Made by a program: the position numbers and the translations under genes. Of a DNA stretch of 64,000 nucleotides, positions 7,301 through 15,963 are shown one piece after another (within the stretch, counting starts at the first letter, position 1; every line of letters starts with the position of its first letter). Below the pieces are notes generated by a model. That model was not told the DNA's origin. It searched no databases and worked only from the letters and a program-made list of their open reading frames with translations. The stretch is from Bradyrhizobium ivorense (lineage in GTDB: Bacteria; Pseudomonadota; Alphaproteobacteria; Rhizobiales; Xanthobacteraceae). The stretch spans positions 1 through 64,000 of the forward strand of contig NZ_CAADFC020000032.1 of assembly GCF_900696085.1 (NCBI RefSeq), given 5' to 3'.

Positions 7301-9066
7301 GCGACGCCCCCGAGATAGGCTTCCTGCACGCGGGCGTCGCTGCGGATCGCCGCAGGCCCGCCCTCGCAGAGTTTTGAGCCGAAATCGAGCACCACGATGC
7401 GGTCGACCAATGACATCACGAACTCCATGTCGTGCTCGACCAAGAGGATGGTCAAATGGTCGGCGCGCAGCGAGCGCAGCAGCTCGGCGAGCTTCTGCTT
7501 CTCCTGGCGGCGCAGCCCGGCCGCGGGCTCGTCGAGCACCAGCAGCGTCGGATCGGCGGCCAGCGCGCGGGCGATTTCTAGCACGCGCTGATTGCCGAGC
7601 GGCAGATTGCCGGCGAGCTCGAACGGCTTGTCGCCGAGCCCGACCCGTTCGAGCTGCTGCAGGGCCTCGTAGCGCGCGCTCGCTTCCTCAGCCTGGTTCA
7701 GCCGCATGGCACCGGCGAACAGGCCGCTGCTGGTGCGCGCATAGGTGCCGAGCAGCACGTTGTCGAGCAGGCTCATCCGCGGCCGCAGCTTGACGTGCTG
7801 GAAGGTGCGGGAGATGCCGGATCGCGCGATGCGGAATTGCGCTTCATGGGTGATCGAGCGTCCCCCAAATTTGATCTCACCGGCATTGACGCGCAGCGCG
7901 CCGGTCAAGAGGTTGAACATCGTGGTCTTGCCGGCGCCGTTCGGCCCGATCAGGCCGAGGATCTCGCCAGAGCGCACCTCGAAAGAGACATTGTTGACCG
8001 CGACCAGGCCGCCGAACCGGCGTTGTGCGCCGCTGACCTTGAGCAGCGGCGTGCCCGGCGCCGGTTGCTCGCGGCGCGGCAGCGGCTTGGCCGGTTCTGG
8101 CCGCGACATTTTCATGTCGGGCAGGAAGCCGGCGAAGAACGGCACGATGCCCTGCCGCGCCCGCTGCAGAAACAGAATGAACAGCGCCGAGAAGACGACG
8201 ATCTCGAGCTGGCCGGAGCCGCCTTTCACGATCAGCGGCAGGTAGTCCTGCACGGAATTCTTCAGCAGCGTCACGATCGCAGCCCCCACCACGCCGCCGA
8301 GCACGCTGCCGGCGCCGCCGACCATCGCCATCATCAGATATTCGATGCCCATGCTGGCATCGAACGGGCCCGGGCTGACGAAGCGGCCGAGATGGGCGAA
8401 CAGCCAGCCGGACAGCGCGCCGAGGAACGCGGCGATGACGAAGGTTATGAGCTTGATCTGGAACGCGCTGATGCCGAGGCTCTCGACCAACGTATTGCCG
8501 CCGCGCAGCGCCCGCATCGCGCGGCCGAGCCGCGAGTCCAAGAGATTGTAGCAGAGCAGCAGCATCGCGCCGACGATGGCCCAGATCAGGAAATAGATCT
8601 GCCAGCTCTCGACCAGCGCGATCGGGCCGATCGAGATCGGCGGAATGCCGGAAATGCCGTTATGCTCGCCGAGCCCCTGGATGTTGCCGAACAGGAACGC
8701 GATCGCCAGTCCCCAGGCGACCGTGCTCAGCGACAAGAAGTGGCCCTGCAGGCGCAGCGTCACGAAGCCGAGCATCGCGGCGATGCTGCAAGTCAGGACC
8801 ACGGCGAGCAGCAGTCCGAGCCACGGCGAATGGCCGTTCAGCGCGGTGACCCACGCCGTCGAATAGGCCGCGACGCCGACGAAGGCGGCCTGGCCGAACG
8901 ACACGATGCCGCCGACCCCGGTCAACAGCGCCAGCCCGATCGCCGCCAGCGAATAGACGCCGATATAGTTCAGCAAGGTGATGCTGAACGGATTGAGCAC
9001 GAACGGCGCCGCAACCAGGCAGGCGATGACGGCGAGCGCAATGAGGTGGATCTGCGTCGGGGTCAT
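7297..9066 (-). CDS. Fused ABC transporter permease-ATPase (LivM-LivG)
   Basis: 589 residues combining two usually separate subunits. Residues 1 to about 315 are a LivM permease with 8-10 hydrophobic segments and the conserved RLGRAMRALRGGNTLVESLGI loop; after a Pro-rich linker (about 318-340) comes a LivG ATPase with Walker A GPNGAGKTT and Walker B TLLVLDEPAAGL, followed by LVEHDMEFV. The signature is LPLGNQRVLE, typical of LivG. Fusions of this kind occur in Rhizobiales aromatic-acid transporters. ATGA overlaps join it to LivF downstream and LivH upstream. Confidence 0.9.
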   Translation of the reverse strand: MTPTQIHLIALAVIACLVAAPFVLNPFSITLLNYIGVYSLAAIGLALLTGVGGIVSFGQAAFVGVAAYSTAWVTALNGHSPWLGLLLAVVLTCSIAAMLGFVTLRLQGHFLSLSTVAWGLAIAFLFGNIQGLGEHNGISGIPPISIGPIALVESWQIYFLIWAIVGAMLLLCYNLLDSRLGRAMRALRGGNTLVESLGISAFQIKLITFVIAAFLGALSGWLFAHLGRFVSPGPFDASMGIEYLMMAMVGGAGSVLGGVVGAAIVTLLKNSVQDYLPLIVKGGSGQLEIVVFSALFILFLQRARQGIVPFFAGFLPDMKMSRPEPAKPLPRREQPAPGTPLLKVSGAQRRFGGLVAVNNVSFEVRSGEILGLIGPNGAGKTTMFNLLTGALRVNAGEIKFGGRSITHEAQFRIARSGISRTFQHVKLRPRMSLLDNVLLGTYARTSSGLFAGAMRLNQAEEASARYEALQQLERVGLGDKPFELAGNLPLGNQRVLEIARALAADPTLLVLDEPAAGLRRQEKQKLAELLRSLRADHLTILLVEHDMEFVMSLVDRIVVLDFGSKLCEGGPAAIRSDARVQEAYLGGVA

Positions 9067-10106
9067 TCCTCGACTTCCTCTTCGGAATGCTGCGAGGCGA
9101 GCGAACGCCAGAGCAGGACGGGAATCAGCAGTGAGAAGACGATGACGTCCTTCAGCGTGCTGCTCTGGAACGAGGCGAAGCTTTCCAGAATGCCGACGCC
9201 GAACGCGCCGAGCGCGGCGCCCGGATAGCTGGTCATGCCGCCCACGATCGCGCCGACGAAGGCCTTCAGGCCGATCAGGAAGCCGGAATCGTAGAAGATC
9301 GTATTGACCGGCGCGATCAGGATGCCGGAGACGCCCGCCATCAGCGATCCCAGGAGATAGGCGATGGTGCCGGCGCGCGCCGGCCGGATGCCCATCAGCC
9401 GCGCGCCGGTGCGGTTGAAGGCGGTGGCGCGCAGCGCCTTGCCGAGCAGGGTGAAATCGAAGAACAGCAACAGCAGCCCGCTGAACACCAGCGCCGCCAC
9501 GAGGATCAGCACCGTCTGGCCGGAGACGTGAACGCCGGCGATCTCCATGCCGAGCGAGGTCAAGGGTTCGGTCCTGACGCCTTCAGGCCCGAAGAACAAC
9601 AGGCCGAGGCCGACCAGCGCAAAGTGCAGCGCGACCGAGACGGTGAGCAGCAGCAGCACCGAGGCATCCGCGATCGGGCGGAACACGATGCGGTCGAGCA
9701 GCGGTGCGATCGGCATGATCAGGAGCAGCGCCAGCACGATTCGCACCGGCATCGGCGGATTGAAGCGCATGGTCAGCCAGACGATCCCGACCACGGCGAG
9801 CGGCAGCACGAGATAGCCGAGGATCGCCTTCGGCACCGAGCGCAGCTCGCCGGCGCGGGCCAGCGAGCCGACCTCCATGACGCAGGCCATGCAGGCCAGC
9901 ACCACGACCAGCCCGACCGTTCCGGGAAGCTGCTTGGCGTCGAGCGCCGCCAGGGTCAGCGCGGTGAACGCGGCGATGTCGCCGAACGGGATGAAGATCA
10001 CCCGCGTGACGGTGAAGATCAGCACGGTGCCGATCGCGACCAGGGCGTAGACCGCCCCGGTCGCTATTCCGTCGATCGCCAGGATCGCTGCGATGTCTGC
10101 CGTCAT
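9063..10106 (-). CDS. livH: Branched-chain-type ABC transporter permease (LivH)
   Basis: 347 residues with about 8-9 membrane segments, opening MTADIAAILAIDGIATGAVYAL as in LivH proteins, and with the conserved late loop KALRATAFNRTGARLMGI followed by FVGAIVGGMTSYPGAALGA. About 50 residues longer than a minimal LivH. It pairs with the LivM half of the next gene to make the channel. Ends with acidic EEEVEE. Gap to the binding-protein gene upstream is only 21 bases. Confidence 0.88.
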   Translation of the reverse strand: MTADIAAILAIDGIATGAVYALVAIGTVLIFTVTRVIFIPFGDIAAFTALTLAALDAKQLPGTVGLVVVLACMACVMEVGSLARAGELRSVPKAILGYLVLPLAVVGIVWLTMRFNPPMPVRIVLALLLIMPIAPLLDRIVFRPIADASVLLLLTVSVALHFALVGLGLLFFGPEGVRTEPLTSLGMEIAGVHVSGQTVLILVAALVFSGLLLLFFDFTLLGKALRATAFNRTGARLMGIRPARAGTIAYLLGSLMAGVSGILIAPVNTIFYDSGFLIGLKAFVGAIVGGMTSYPGAALGAFGVGILESFASFQSSTLKDVIVFSLLIPVLLWRSLASQHSEEEVEE

Positions 10107-10127
10107 GCTCTCGGCCGTTCCTGATTG

Positions 10128-11288
10128 CTAGGGCTCGTAGGTCCAGGCGCCGTTGACCAGGCGGACGATCACCAGCGCGCGCTCGTCGACGCCGTGATAG
10201 GCGCCCGCCTTGAAGTTGTAGATTGCGTGCACGCCGGCGAGCTCCTTGGTGTTGAGGATCTCGTCGCGCAGCGCCTTGCGGAATTCGACGGTGCCGGGCT
10301 TTGCGGTTTTCAGCGCGCGCTCCGCAGCGGTGGTGAAGATCCGCCAGCCGTCGAACGAATAGGCCGAGAAGCCGTCGGTGGTCGGGACATTGTTGGCCTT
10401 CAGGAACGCGGCGCGGAATTCGAGCGCGAGTTTTTTGGCGAAATGGTCGTCAGGAAGCTGCTCGGCCACGATCACCGGGCCCGCGGAGACCTGGATGCCA
10501 TCCGCGGCCTTGCCGCCGACGCGCACGAAATCCGGATTGACCAGCGCGACGGTGCCGTAGGTCTTGCCCTTGAAGCCGCGCTCGCCGAGCGCCAGCAGCG
10601 GCAGCGCGCCTTGTGTGCCGGAGCCACCGATCAGAACCGCATCGGGACGCGCCGCCAAAACTTTCAGGATCTGGCCGGTCACCGAGGTATCGACCCGCGC
10701 ATAGCGCTCGTTGGTCAGCACCTTGATGTCGTCGGTGGCTTCGGCGGCCTTGGCGCCGTTGTAGACGAGGTCGCCCCAGGCGTCGGAGAAGCCGATATAG
10801 CCGATGTTCTTCATTGCATCGCGCTTCATGCGGTCGGCAACCACCTTGACCAGCAGCGAGGCGGGCTGCGGCACGGAGATGCCCCATTGATCGGCCGGGT
10901 TCGGCGTTCCCGTAACCGGAGAGACGGCGATCATCGGCACCTTCAGTTCGGTCGCCACCGCCATCATCGCGATGGTCGATGGCGCCGTCGCGGTGCCGAT
11001 CAACAGATCGACCTTCTCTTCCTCGATCAGCTTGCGCGCGGCGCGGGTGGCAGCCGACGGATCGGAGCCGTCGTCGAGCTGGATCAGCTTGATCTTCTCG
11101 CCATTCACCTCGCTCTTGTACTCGAGCGCGGCCTGGATGCCGCGGCCATAGGGAATGCCGATCGAGGAGCCGGGTCCGCTGAGCGATGTCACGAATCCGA
11201 CCGTGATGTCGGCCTGCGCGGTCGAGGCCGTGACGAGGCCTGCCAAAAGAGCCGTCGAGAGTGCAGTCAAACTCAAGATCTTGCGCAT
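10128..11288 (-). CDS. ABC transporter periplasmic binding protein, LivK/aromatic-acid type
   Basis: 386 residues with a clear signal peptide (MRKILSLTALSTALLAGLVTASTAQA). The mature part begins DITVGFVTSLSGPGSSIGIP and holds the type I periplasmic fold pattern (ARKLIEEEKVDLLIG, VPMIAVSP, IGYIGFSDAWGD). First gene of the transporter operon. A paralogue with about half its residues identical by eye lies at 16775-17929 in the divergent enzyme operon, so two binding proteins may share one transporter. Ligand unknown; the family includes binders of branched amino acids and aromatic acids. Confidence 0.88.
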   Translation of the reverse strand: MRKILSLTALSTALLAGLVTASTAQADITVGFVTSLSGPGSSIGIPYGRGIQAALEYKSEVNGEKIKLIQLDDGSDPSAATRAARKLIEEEKVDLLIGTATAPSTIAMMAVATELKVPMIAVSPVTGTPNPADQWGISVPQPASLLVKVVADRMKRDAMKNIGYIGFSDAWGDLVYNGAKAAEATDDIKVLTNERYARVDTSVTGQILKVLAARPDAVLIGGSGTQGALPLLALGERGFKGKTYGTVALVNPDFVRVGGKAADGIQVSAGPVIVAEQLPDDHFAKKLALEFRAAFLKANNVPTTDGFSAYSFDGWRIFTTAAERALKTAKPGTVEFRKALRDEILNTKELAGVHAIYNFKAGAYHGVDERALVIVRLVNGAWTYEP

Positions 11289-11369
11289 TGCATTCCCCTT
11301 GGTTGAAAACAGCCGCTAGCTGGGCAAGATGTCAGCATCGATCGGGATCGGACCGACAGGAGTTGTGAA
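11289..11369. promoter_or_regulatory. Divergent promoter region
   Basis: 81 bases separate the start of the transporter operon (minus) from the start of the hydrolase operon (plus), so both promoters must lie here or within coding ends. CGATCGGGATCGGACCG near 11338-11354 is a weak direct repeat; no firm -35/-10 pair was identified. Confidence 0.45.
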
Positions 11370-12194
11370 ATGAATGCCAGCCGTGCCGGCTCCGAAATCG
11401 AGCGCCGCTTCGTCGCGACGCGCCTTGGCCGCATCCATGTTGCCATGGCGGGCGCAGGCTTCCCGGTTCTGCTGCTGCACCAGACGCCGCGCTCGTGGGA
11501 CGAGTATCGCGACGTGCTGCCGCTGCTCGGCCGCGATTTCCGCGCGATTGCCATGGACACGCTCGGCTTTGGCGATTCCGACCGGCCGGCAGATCCGCCT
11601 TCGATCGAATTGTGGGCGCAAGGCGCGCTCGCACTGCTCGATGCGCTGGAATTGCCGCGCGCGGCGGTCGTCGGCCATCACACCGGTGCGGCGATCGCGG
11701 TGGAAATCGCGGCGCACGCGCCGGCGCGGGTGAACGCGCTGGTGCTCTCGGCCTGTCCCTTCGTCGATGCGGCGCGTCGCGCCAAGCACGAAAGCATGCG
11801 GGTGATCGACGATGTCGAGATGCGCAGCGACGGCGCCCATCTCAGCGAGCTCTGGGCGCGCCGGCAGCCGTTCTATCCGGCCGGCAACGCCGATCTGCTG
11901 CGGCGCTTCATGATCGATGCGCTGCGCGCCGGCGACATGGCGGCGGAAGGCCACCGCGTGGTGAACCGCTATCGGATGGAGGATCGTCTGGGGCAGATCC
12001 AATGCCCCACGCTGGTGATTGCTCCGACAGACGATCCGCACGCTCATCCGGCGGCTCCGAAGGTTGCTGGCGCGATCGGCGGCAGTGTCCTGCGCGAGCT
12101 CTCAGGAGGCATGGTGCCGCTTCCCGATCAGATGCCGGAGGCATTTGCCGGCCTGGTGCGCGATTTCGTGGCGGGTCACGTCGCCGGGTCGTGA
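11370..12194 (+). CDS. Alpha/beta-hydrolase-fold protein with atypical nucleophile elbow
   Basis: 274 residues, full length for the fold: HQTPRSWDEYRDVLPLL (oxyanion loop), AMDTLGFGDSDRP, then elbow VVGHHTGAAIA. In canonical members the elbow is GxSxG; here it reads GHHTG, placing His104 where Ser is expected. The C-terminal SGGMVPLPDQMPEAF lacks the usual catalytic His. It may therefore be a non-hydrolytic member, or use different residues. Starts the plus-strand side of the catabolic island; separated by about 490 bases from the next gene. Confidence 0.75.
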   Translation: MNASRAGSEIERRFVATRLGRIHVAMAGAGFPVLLLHQTPRSWDEYRDVLPLLGRDFRAIAMDTLGFGDSDRPADPPSIELWAQGALALLDALELPRAAVVGHHTGAAIAVEIAAHAPARVNALVLSACPFVDAARRAKHESMRVIDDVEMRSDGAHLSELWARRQPFYPAGNADLLRRFMIDALRAGDMAAEGHRVVNRYRMEDRLGQIQCPTLVIAPTDDPHAHPAAPKVAGAIGGSVLRELSGGMVPLPDQMPEAFAGLVRDFVAGHVAGS

Positions 12195-12687
12195 GACGCC
12201 GCATCCGATCGCGGCGAATGCGAACCCGCCCGTCGCACCTGCTGTTCCGAGCTCGATGATCTCAGCCACGATTGAGGAACCTTTGGCAACGCAACAATCG
12301 GCGCGAAGCGCGCCCCCTTGAAGCGCCGCCGCCCGTCAATTGTTTAAAGCCTAAAGTATTTCCCGACGGAACGTCAATACGCCAACTCCGCGGTTTCCGA
12401 GAAAAGTTTGCGGCAGTTTCGCGCGGTCGCAAGCGCTGCGTTCGCTTGTGCAAAAGGGAAAGGCGCCAATTGCTCGCCGTTTCGGCAAAGCGTTGCCGCT
12501 CATGCATGAGGCGCGTCGGCGCGCCGTTCGATTGACGCCAAAATTATTTTGTGCTTGAAATATTTCGGTCGATGAGACGCCGCCATTGCAGCGGCGCGCG
12601 TTCGCAACGACAGGCTCGCGTGTGTCGTCAGCCCTGGCTTCGGCGGTTCGAGGATCGGCACGGTCGCCTGTGAACAGGATTTCCGCT
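12195..12687. other. Long intergenic leader with a candidate operator
   Basis: No gene supported. It carries the operator-like sequence at 12341-12361 and an AT-rich patch (12538-12572, GAAATATTT) that is unusual in this GC-rich window and may be the promoter of the five-gene operon starting at 12688. Confidence 0.5.
12341..12361. promoter_or_regulatory. Candidate operator TTTAAAGCCTAAAGTATT
   Basis: The sequence matches that at 19845-19864 (TTTAAGCCTAAACTAT) with one inserted base and one substitution. Both are AT-rich inverted repeats in a GC-rich background and both lie upstream of genes of the same island, so they are likely sites for one regulator, possibly of MarR type. The regulator is not in the window. 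Confidence 0.5.
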
Positions 12688-13488
12688 GTGCGCATCTTCT
12701 GGCAGAGCTTCGTCGACCGCACCACGAGCGCGCCCTACATGGCGCGGCTCGCCGCTTACCTGAACGAGATCGCCGCACCCGGCACCAGCGTCCATGTCGA
12801 GGGCATCACGCCCGCCGATCGCGACTTCGGTCGCCTGAGCGAATTCCGTTGCGCGATCCAGGCCGTCGACAACGGGCTCGCGGCGCAGGAGCGCGGCTTC
12901 GACGCCTATGTGATGGGCCACTTCCAGGATCCGGGACTGTATGAGCTGCGCTCGGCGCTGACGATTCCCGTGACCGGCGTCGGCGAGGCCACGCTGCTCG
13001 CGGCGTCGCAGCTCGGACGCCGTCTCGGCCTTGTCACGCTCGATTCTGCTTTCGAGGTCTGGCACTACGAGCAGGCCGATCGCTACGGCCTTGCCGGCCG
13101 CATCGCGCATGTCACCGGCATGGGCTGCCGGCCGGAGGATTTCAGCGCCGCGTTCGCCGGCGATGCCGAAGCCAAAGCGCGCATGCTGCGCGACTTCACG
13201 GCCTGCGCGCAGCCGCTGCTCGATCGCGGCGCCGACGTCGTGATCCCGGCCGGCGTGTTGCCGGGGCTGCTGATCGCGAGCGAGCATGGCTTCAAGATCG
13301 GCCACGCGCCGGTGGTGAATTGCGCGGCGGTCGCGCTGAAGAGCGCCGAAATGTGGGTGCAGCTGCGGCGCCTCAACGGCACCGAGCCGAGCCGCGGACC
13401 GAGCTTCGCGCTCGCCAACGAGCGCGCCCGCGAGGATTTTCGCGCGGCGGTGGCGCACACGACCATCGCCGAATCCAAGACACGCTGA
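12688..13488 (+). CDS. Aspartate/glutamate (hydantoin) racemase-like protein
   Basis: 266 residues from GTG at 12688 (MRIFWQSFVD), chosen because the family begins with this strand and AGGA lies 9 bases upstream; ATG at 12586 would add an unlikely Arg/Ser-rich leader. Family landmarks: GHFQDPGLYELR (77-88), VTGVGEATLLAA, VIPAGVLPGLL (185-195). Hydantoin racemases use two Cys, one in each of the first and third blocks; here they read His78 and Ala/Gly. It may be an isomerase or lyase with other chemistry. It heads a tight operon with the thiolase-like gene 26 bases downstream. Confidence 0.75.
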   Translation: MRIFWQSFVDRTTSAPYMARLAAYLNEIAAPGTSVHVEGITPADRDFGRLSEFRCAIQAVDNGLAAQERGFDAYVMGHFQDPGLYELRSALTIPVTGVGEATLLAASQLGRRLGLVTLDSAFEVWHYEQADRYGLAGRIAHVTGMGCRPEDFSAAFAGDAEAKARMLRDFTACAQPLLDRGADVVIPAGVLPGLLIASEHGFKIGHAPVVNCAAVALKSAEMWVQLRRLNGTEPSRGPSFALANERAREDFRAAVAHTTIAESKTR

Positions 13489-13514
13489 GCCCACGACAGG
13501 AATCCCGCAGTCAG

Positions 13515-14693
13515 ATGCAAAACTCCATCCGCACACCTTATGACCGGGTCGTGATGGCAGTTCCGGTGACGATCCCCTATGTGCGCTACTCGATCGAGAG
13601 CGCGCAATGGTGGATCGGGCGTGCGCTGAAAGCGCTGGTCGACGGCGCCGGGATCACGCCGCGCGATATCGACGGGTTCTGCGTGTCGAGTTTTACGGCT
13701 GGCCTCGACAGCGGCATCGGGCTGACCCAGCATTTCGGTCTGTGCGTGCGCTGGGTCGACACCATTCCGCTTGGCGGGGCCAGCGCGATCGCGGCGCTGC
13801 GGCGCGCGGCGCGGGCGGTGCAGGCGGGCGATGCGCGGATCGTGGCCTGCGTCGCCGGCGACACCAACCACGTCGATTCGTTCCGCTATACGCTGGAGAA
13901 TTTTTCGCGGTTCAACCAGGACGCCGTGTATCCCTATGGCGCCGGCGGCGCCAATGCCAGCTTTGCGCTGATCGCGCGCAATTACATGAAAACGTTCGGC
14001 GCGCGGCGCGAGGATTTCGGCAAGATCGCCGTCGCCCAGCGCGCCAACGCGCTGCGCAATCCCAACGCCCTGATGAAGACGCCGCTGACCATCGAGCAAT
14101 ACATGGCGGCGCGGCCGATCGCCGACCCGATCCATCTGTTCGACTGCGTGATGCCGTGCGCCGGCGCTGAGGCCTTTCTGGTGATGAGCGAGGACGACGC
14201 CGCGTCGCTCAATCTGCCGGCGGCAAAAATCCTCGCCACCATCGAGCGCCACAACGCGTTCGGCGATGATCCGGTCCAGGTCCGCGGCGGCTGGGCGATG
14301 GACGTCGACGAGCTCTACGCGATGGCCGATGTGAAGCCCGACGATCTCGATTTCGTCGAGACCTATGACGATTATCCCGTGATCTCGATGATGCAGTTCG
14401 AGGACCTCGGCTTCTGCCGCAAGGGCGAGGGGCCGGATTTCGTGCGGCAGCACGATCTGACGATCGACGGCACGTTTCCGCACAACACCTCCGGCGGCCA
14501 ATTGTCGGTCGGGCAGGCCGGCGCCGGCGGCGCCTATCTCGGCGTGGTCGAGGCGATGCGCCAGGTGCTTGGCATCGCCGGGCCGACCCAAGTCAAGGAT
14601 GCACGCGTCGGCCTGGCGTCGGGCTTCGGCATGATCAATTATGATCGCGGCCTCGCCTCGGGCGCGGCGATCCTCGCGGGGCCAGGCGCATGA
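13515..14693 (+). CDS. Thiolase-like protein (SCP2/Ltp2 type) without thiolase catalytic residues
   Basis: 392 residues with the SCP2-thiolase layout. In the Cys-nucleophile position the sequence reads TIPLGGASAI (Gly88), the GHP motif is replaced by SVGQAGAGG (Gln334), and the final CxGGG by LASGFG. Conserved instead are VETYDDYPVISM (281-292, with Tyr284 and Tyr287) and EDLGFCRKGEG. Thiolase-fold proteins lacking Cys and paired with DUF35 partners are known as retro-aldolases in steroid side-chain breakdown (Ltp2-ChsH2), and the next gene is a DUF35 protein overlapping by 4 bases. A CoA-ester retro-aldol or related C-C cleavage is inferred. Confidence 0.8.
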   Translation: MQNSIRTPYDRVVMAVPVTIPYVRYSIESAQWWIGRALKALVDGAGITPRDIDGFCVSSFTAGLDSGIGLTQHFGLCVRWVDTIPLGGASAIAALRRAARAVQAGDARIVACVAGDTNHVDSFRYTLENFSRFNQDAVYPYGAGGANASFALIARNYMKTFGARREDFGKIAVAQRANALRNPNALMKTPLTIEQYMAARPIADPIHLFDCVMPCAGAEAFLVMSEDDAASLNLPAAKILATIERHNAFGDDPVQVRGGWAMDVDELYAMADVKPDDLDFVETYDDYPVISMMQFEDLGFCRKGEGPDFVRQHDLTIDGTFPHNTSGGQLSVGQAGAGGAYLGVVEAMRQVLGIAGPTQVKDARVGLASGFGMINYDRGLASGAAILAGPGA

Positions 14694-15931
14694 TCGACCC
14701 GATCGCAAAACCGCGTCGGAAAAATCCGCTGGCGCGAACGCGGCTGCCGACCTCGCCGCCGCGGCCGCGTAGCCGCACCGCGCACGGCTTCACCCGCGCC
14801 GCCGCCGAAGGCCGCTTCATGCTGCAGCGCTGCGGCGCCTGCGCCGCGTTCTGCTATCCGGCGCGCGATGCGTGCCCCGCCTGCTTGTCCTGCGATCTCG
14901 CCTTTGTCGATGCGCCGCCGCGCGGCACGCTGCTCAGCGAGACCACGCTGCATGTGCCGGCCGACGTGCATTTCCGCGAGCGCGCGCCATGGCGCGTCGG
15001 CCTGGTCGCGATGGATTGCGGGCCGAAGCTGGTGACGCACCTGCATGCCGATTGCGAAGAGGGCAAGCCGGTCGTGATGTCGTTTCAGCTCGACAAGAGC
15101 GGGCAGGCGGTGGCCTTCGCGCACCCCGAACGTGAGACCCCCAACATGACGGACGACAGGCAGTGGCGTGAGATGACCGCCGATCCGAAATTCCGCCGCG
15201 TTCTGGTGACGAACGGGCGCAGCATCGTCGGCCAGGAAGCGGTGACCGCGCTGAAGGCGGCCGGCGCATCGATCGTGTTCGTCGGCGTCGCGGAGCCGTG
15301 GAAGCCGTTCCGCGGCGAAGAGGCGCTGCGCGCGCTCGATGGCGTCGAGATCGTGCCGCTCGACATCGGCGACGAGAAGTCGGTCAGGGATCTCGCGGCC
15401 GATATCGGCGGCAAGGTCGATATTCTCGTCAACACGACTGAGCATGTCCGCGCCGGCGGGCTGCTCGATCGCCAGGGCTCCAGCGTGGTGCGCGACGAGA
15501 TCGACCAGAGCTATCTCGGCTTCGTGCATCTGGCGCAGGCGTTCGGACCGGCGATGCGAATGCGCGGCGCCGACGGCGTCAACAGCTCCGCCGCCTGGGT
15601 CAATATCCTGTCGGTCTATGCGCTGGCGAACTGGCCGGCGTTCGGCGCCTATTCGGCCTCGCAGGCCGCGGTGCTGTCGCTGTCGCACAGTTTGCGCGCG
15701 GAGCTCAGGCCCGGCGGCGTCAAGGTGGTGAATGTCTTCACCGGCCCGCTCGATATTGAATGGTTCCAGACCGTGCCGCCGCCGAAAGTCGCGCCGCGCG
15801 CGGTCGCGAGCGCGATCGTATCGGCGCTGAAGCGCGGCCTCGAGGATGTGTTCGTCGGCGACGTCGCCGAGGAAATCCGCCAGCGCCTCGCGGCCAACCC
15901 CAAGGCGGTCGAGCGCGAGCTCGGCACATAA
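14690..15931 (+). CDS. DUF35 zinc-ribbon/OB-fold protein fused to SDR-like domain
   Basis: 413 residues. Residues about 30-150 are a DUF35 unit: zinc ribbon with CGAC (48-51) and CPAC (62-65), then an OB-fold (GTLLSETTLHVPADVHFRER...VGLVAMDCGPKLV). Residues about 165-400 are an SDR-like Rossmann domain: VLVTNGRSIVGQEA in place of TGxxxGxG, DILVNTTEH for NNAG, NILSVYAL with Ser, and YSASQAAV where YxxxK is expected, so the catalytic Lys is Gln. The DUF35 part should pair with the thiolase-like protein as in aldolase complexes; the SDR part may bind nucleotide without normal catalysis. ATGA overlap with the thiolase-like gene. Confidence 0.82.
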   Translation: MIDPIAKPRRKNPLARTRLPTSPPRPRSRTAHGFTRAAAEGRFMLQRCGACAAFCYPARDACPACLSCDLAFVDAPPRGTLLSETTLHVPADVHFRERAPWRVGLVAMDCGPKLVTHLHADCEEGKPVVMSFQLDKSGQAVAFAHPERETPNMTDDRQWREMTADPKFRRVLVTNGRSIVGQEAVTALKAAGASIVFVGVAEPWKPFRGEEALRALDGVEIVPLDIGDEKSVRDLAADIGGKVDILVNTTEHVRAGGLLDRQGSSVVRDEIDQSYLGFVHLAQAFGPAMRMRGADGVNSSAAWVNILSVYALANWPAFGAYSASQAAVLSLSHSLRAELRPGGVKVVNVFTGPLDIEWFQTVPPPKVAPRAVASAIVSALKRGLEDVFVGDVAEEIRQRLAANPKAVERELGT

Positions 15932-15963
15932 CGAGCGTGCTGCAACAAAACGGGAGAAGCGCC

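Noticed and set aside
10128..11288. Possible amidase-binding (FmdD/UrtA) urea-type assignment of the binding protein
   Set aside because: Presence of an amidase nearby was tempting, but the sequence shows the aromatic/branched-chain pattern and no urtA landmarks I can recall.
12586..12687. N-terminal extension of the racemase-like gene
   Set aside because: The extra 34 codons are Arg/Ser-rich with no homologous look, and GTG at 12688 fits the fold's first strand.
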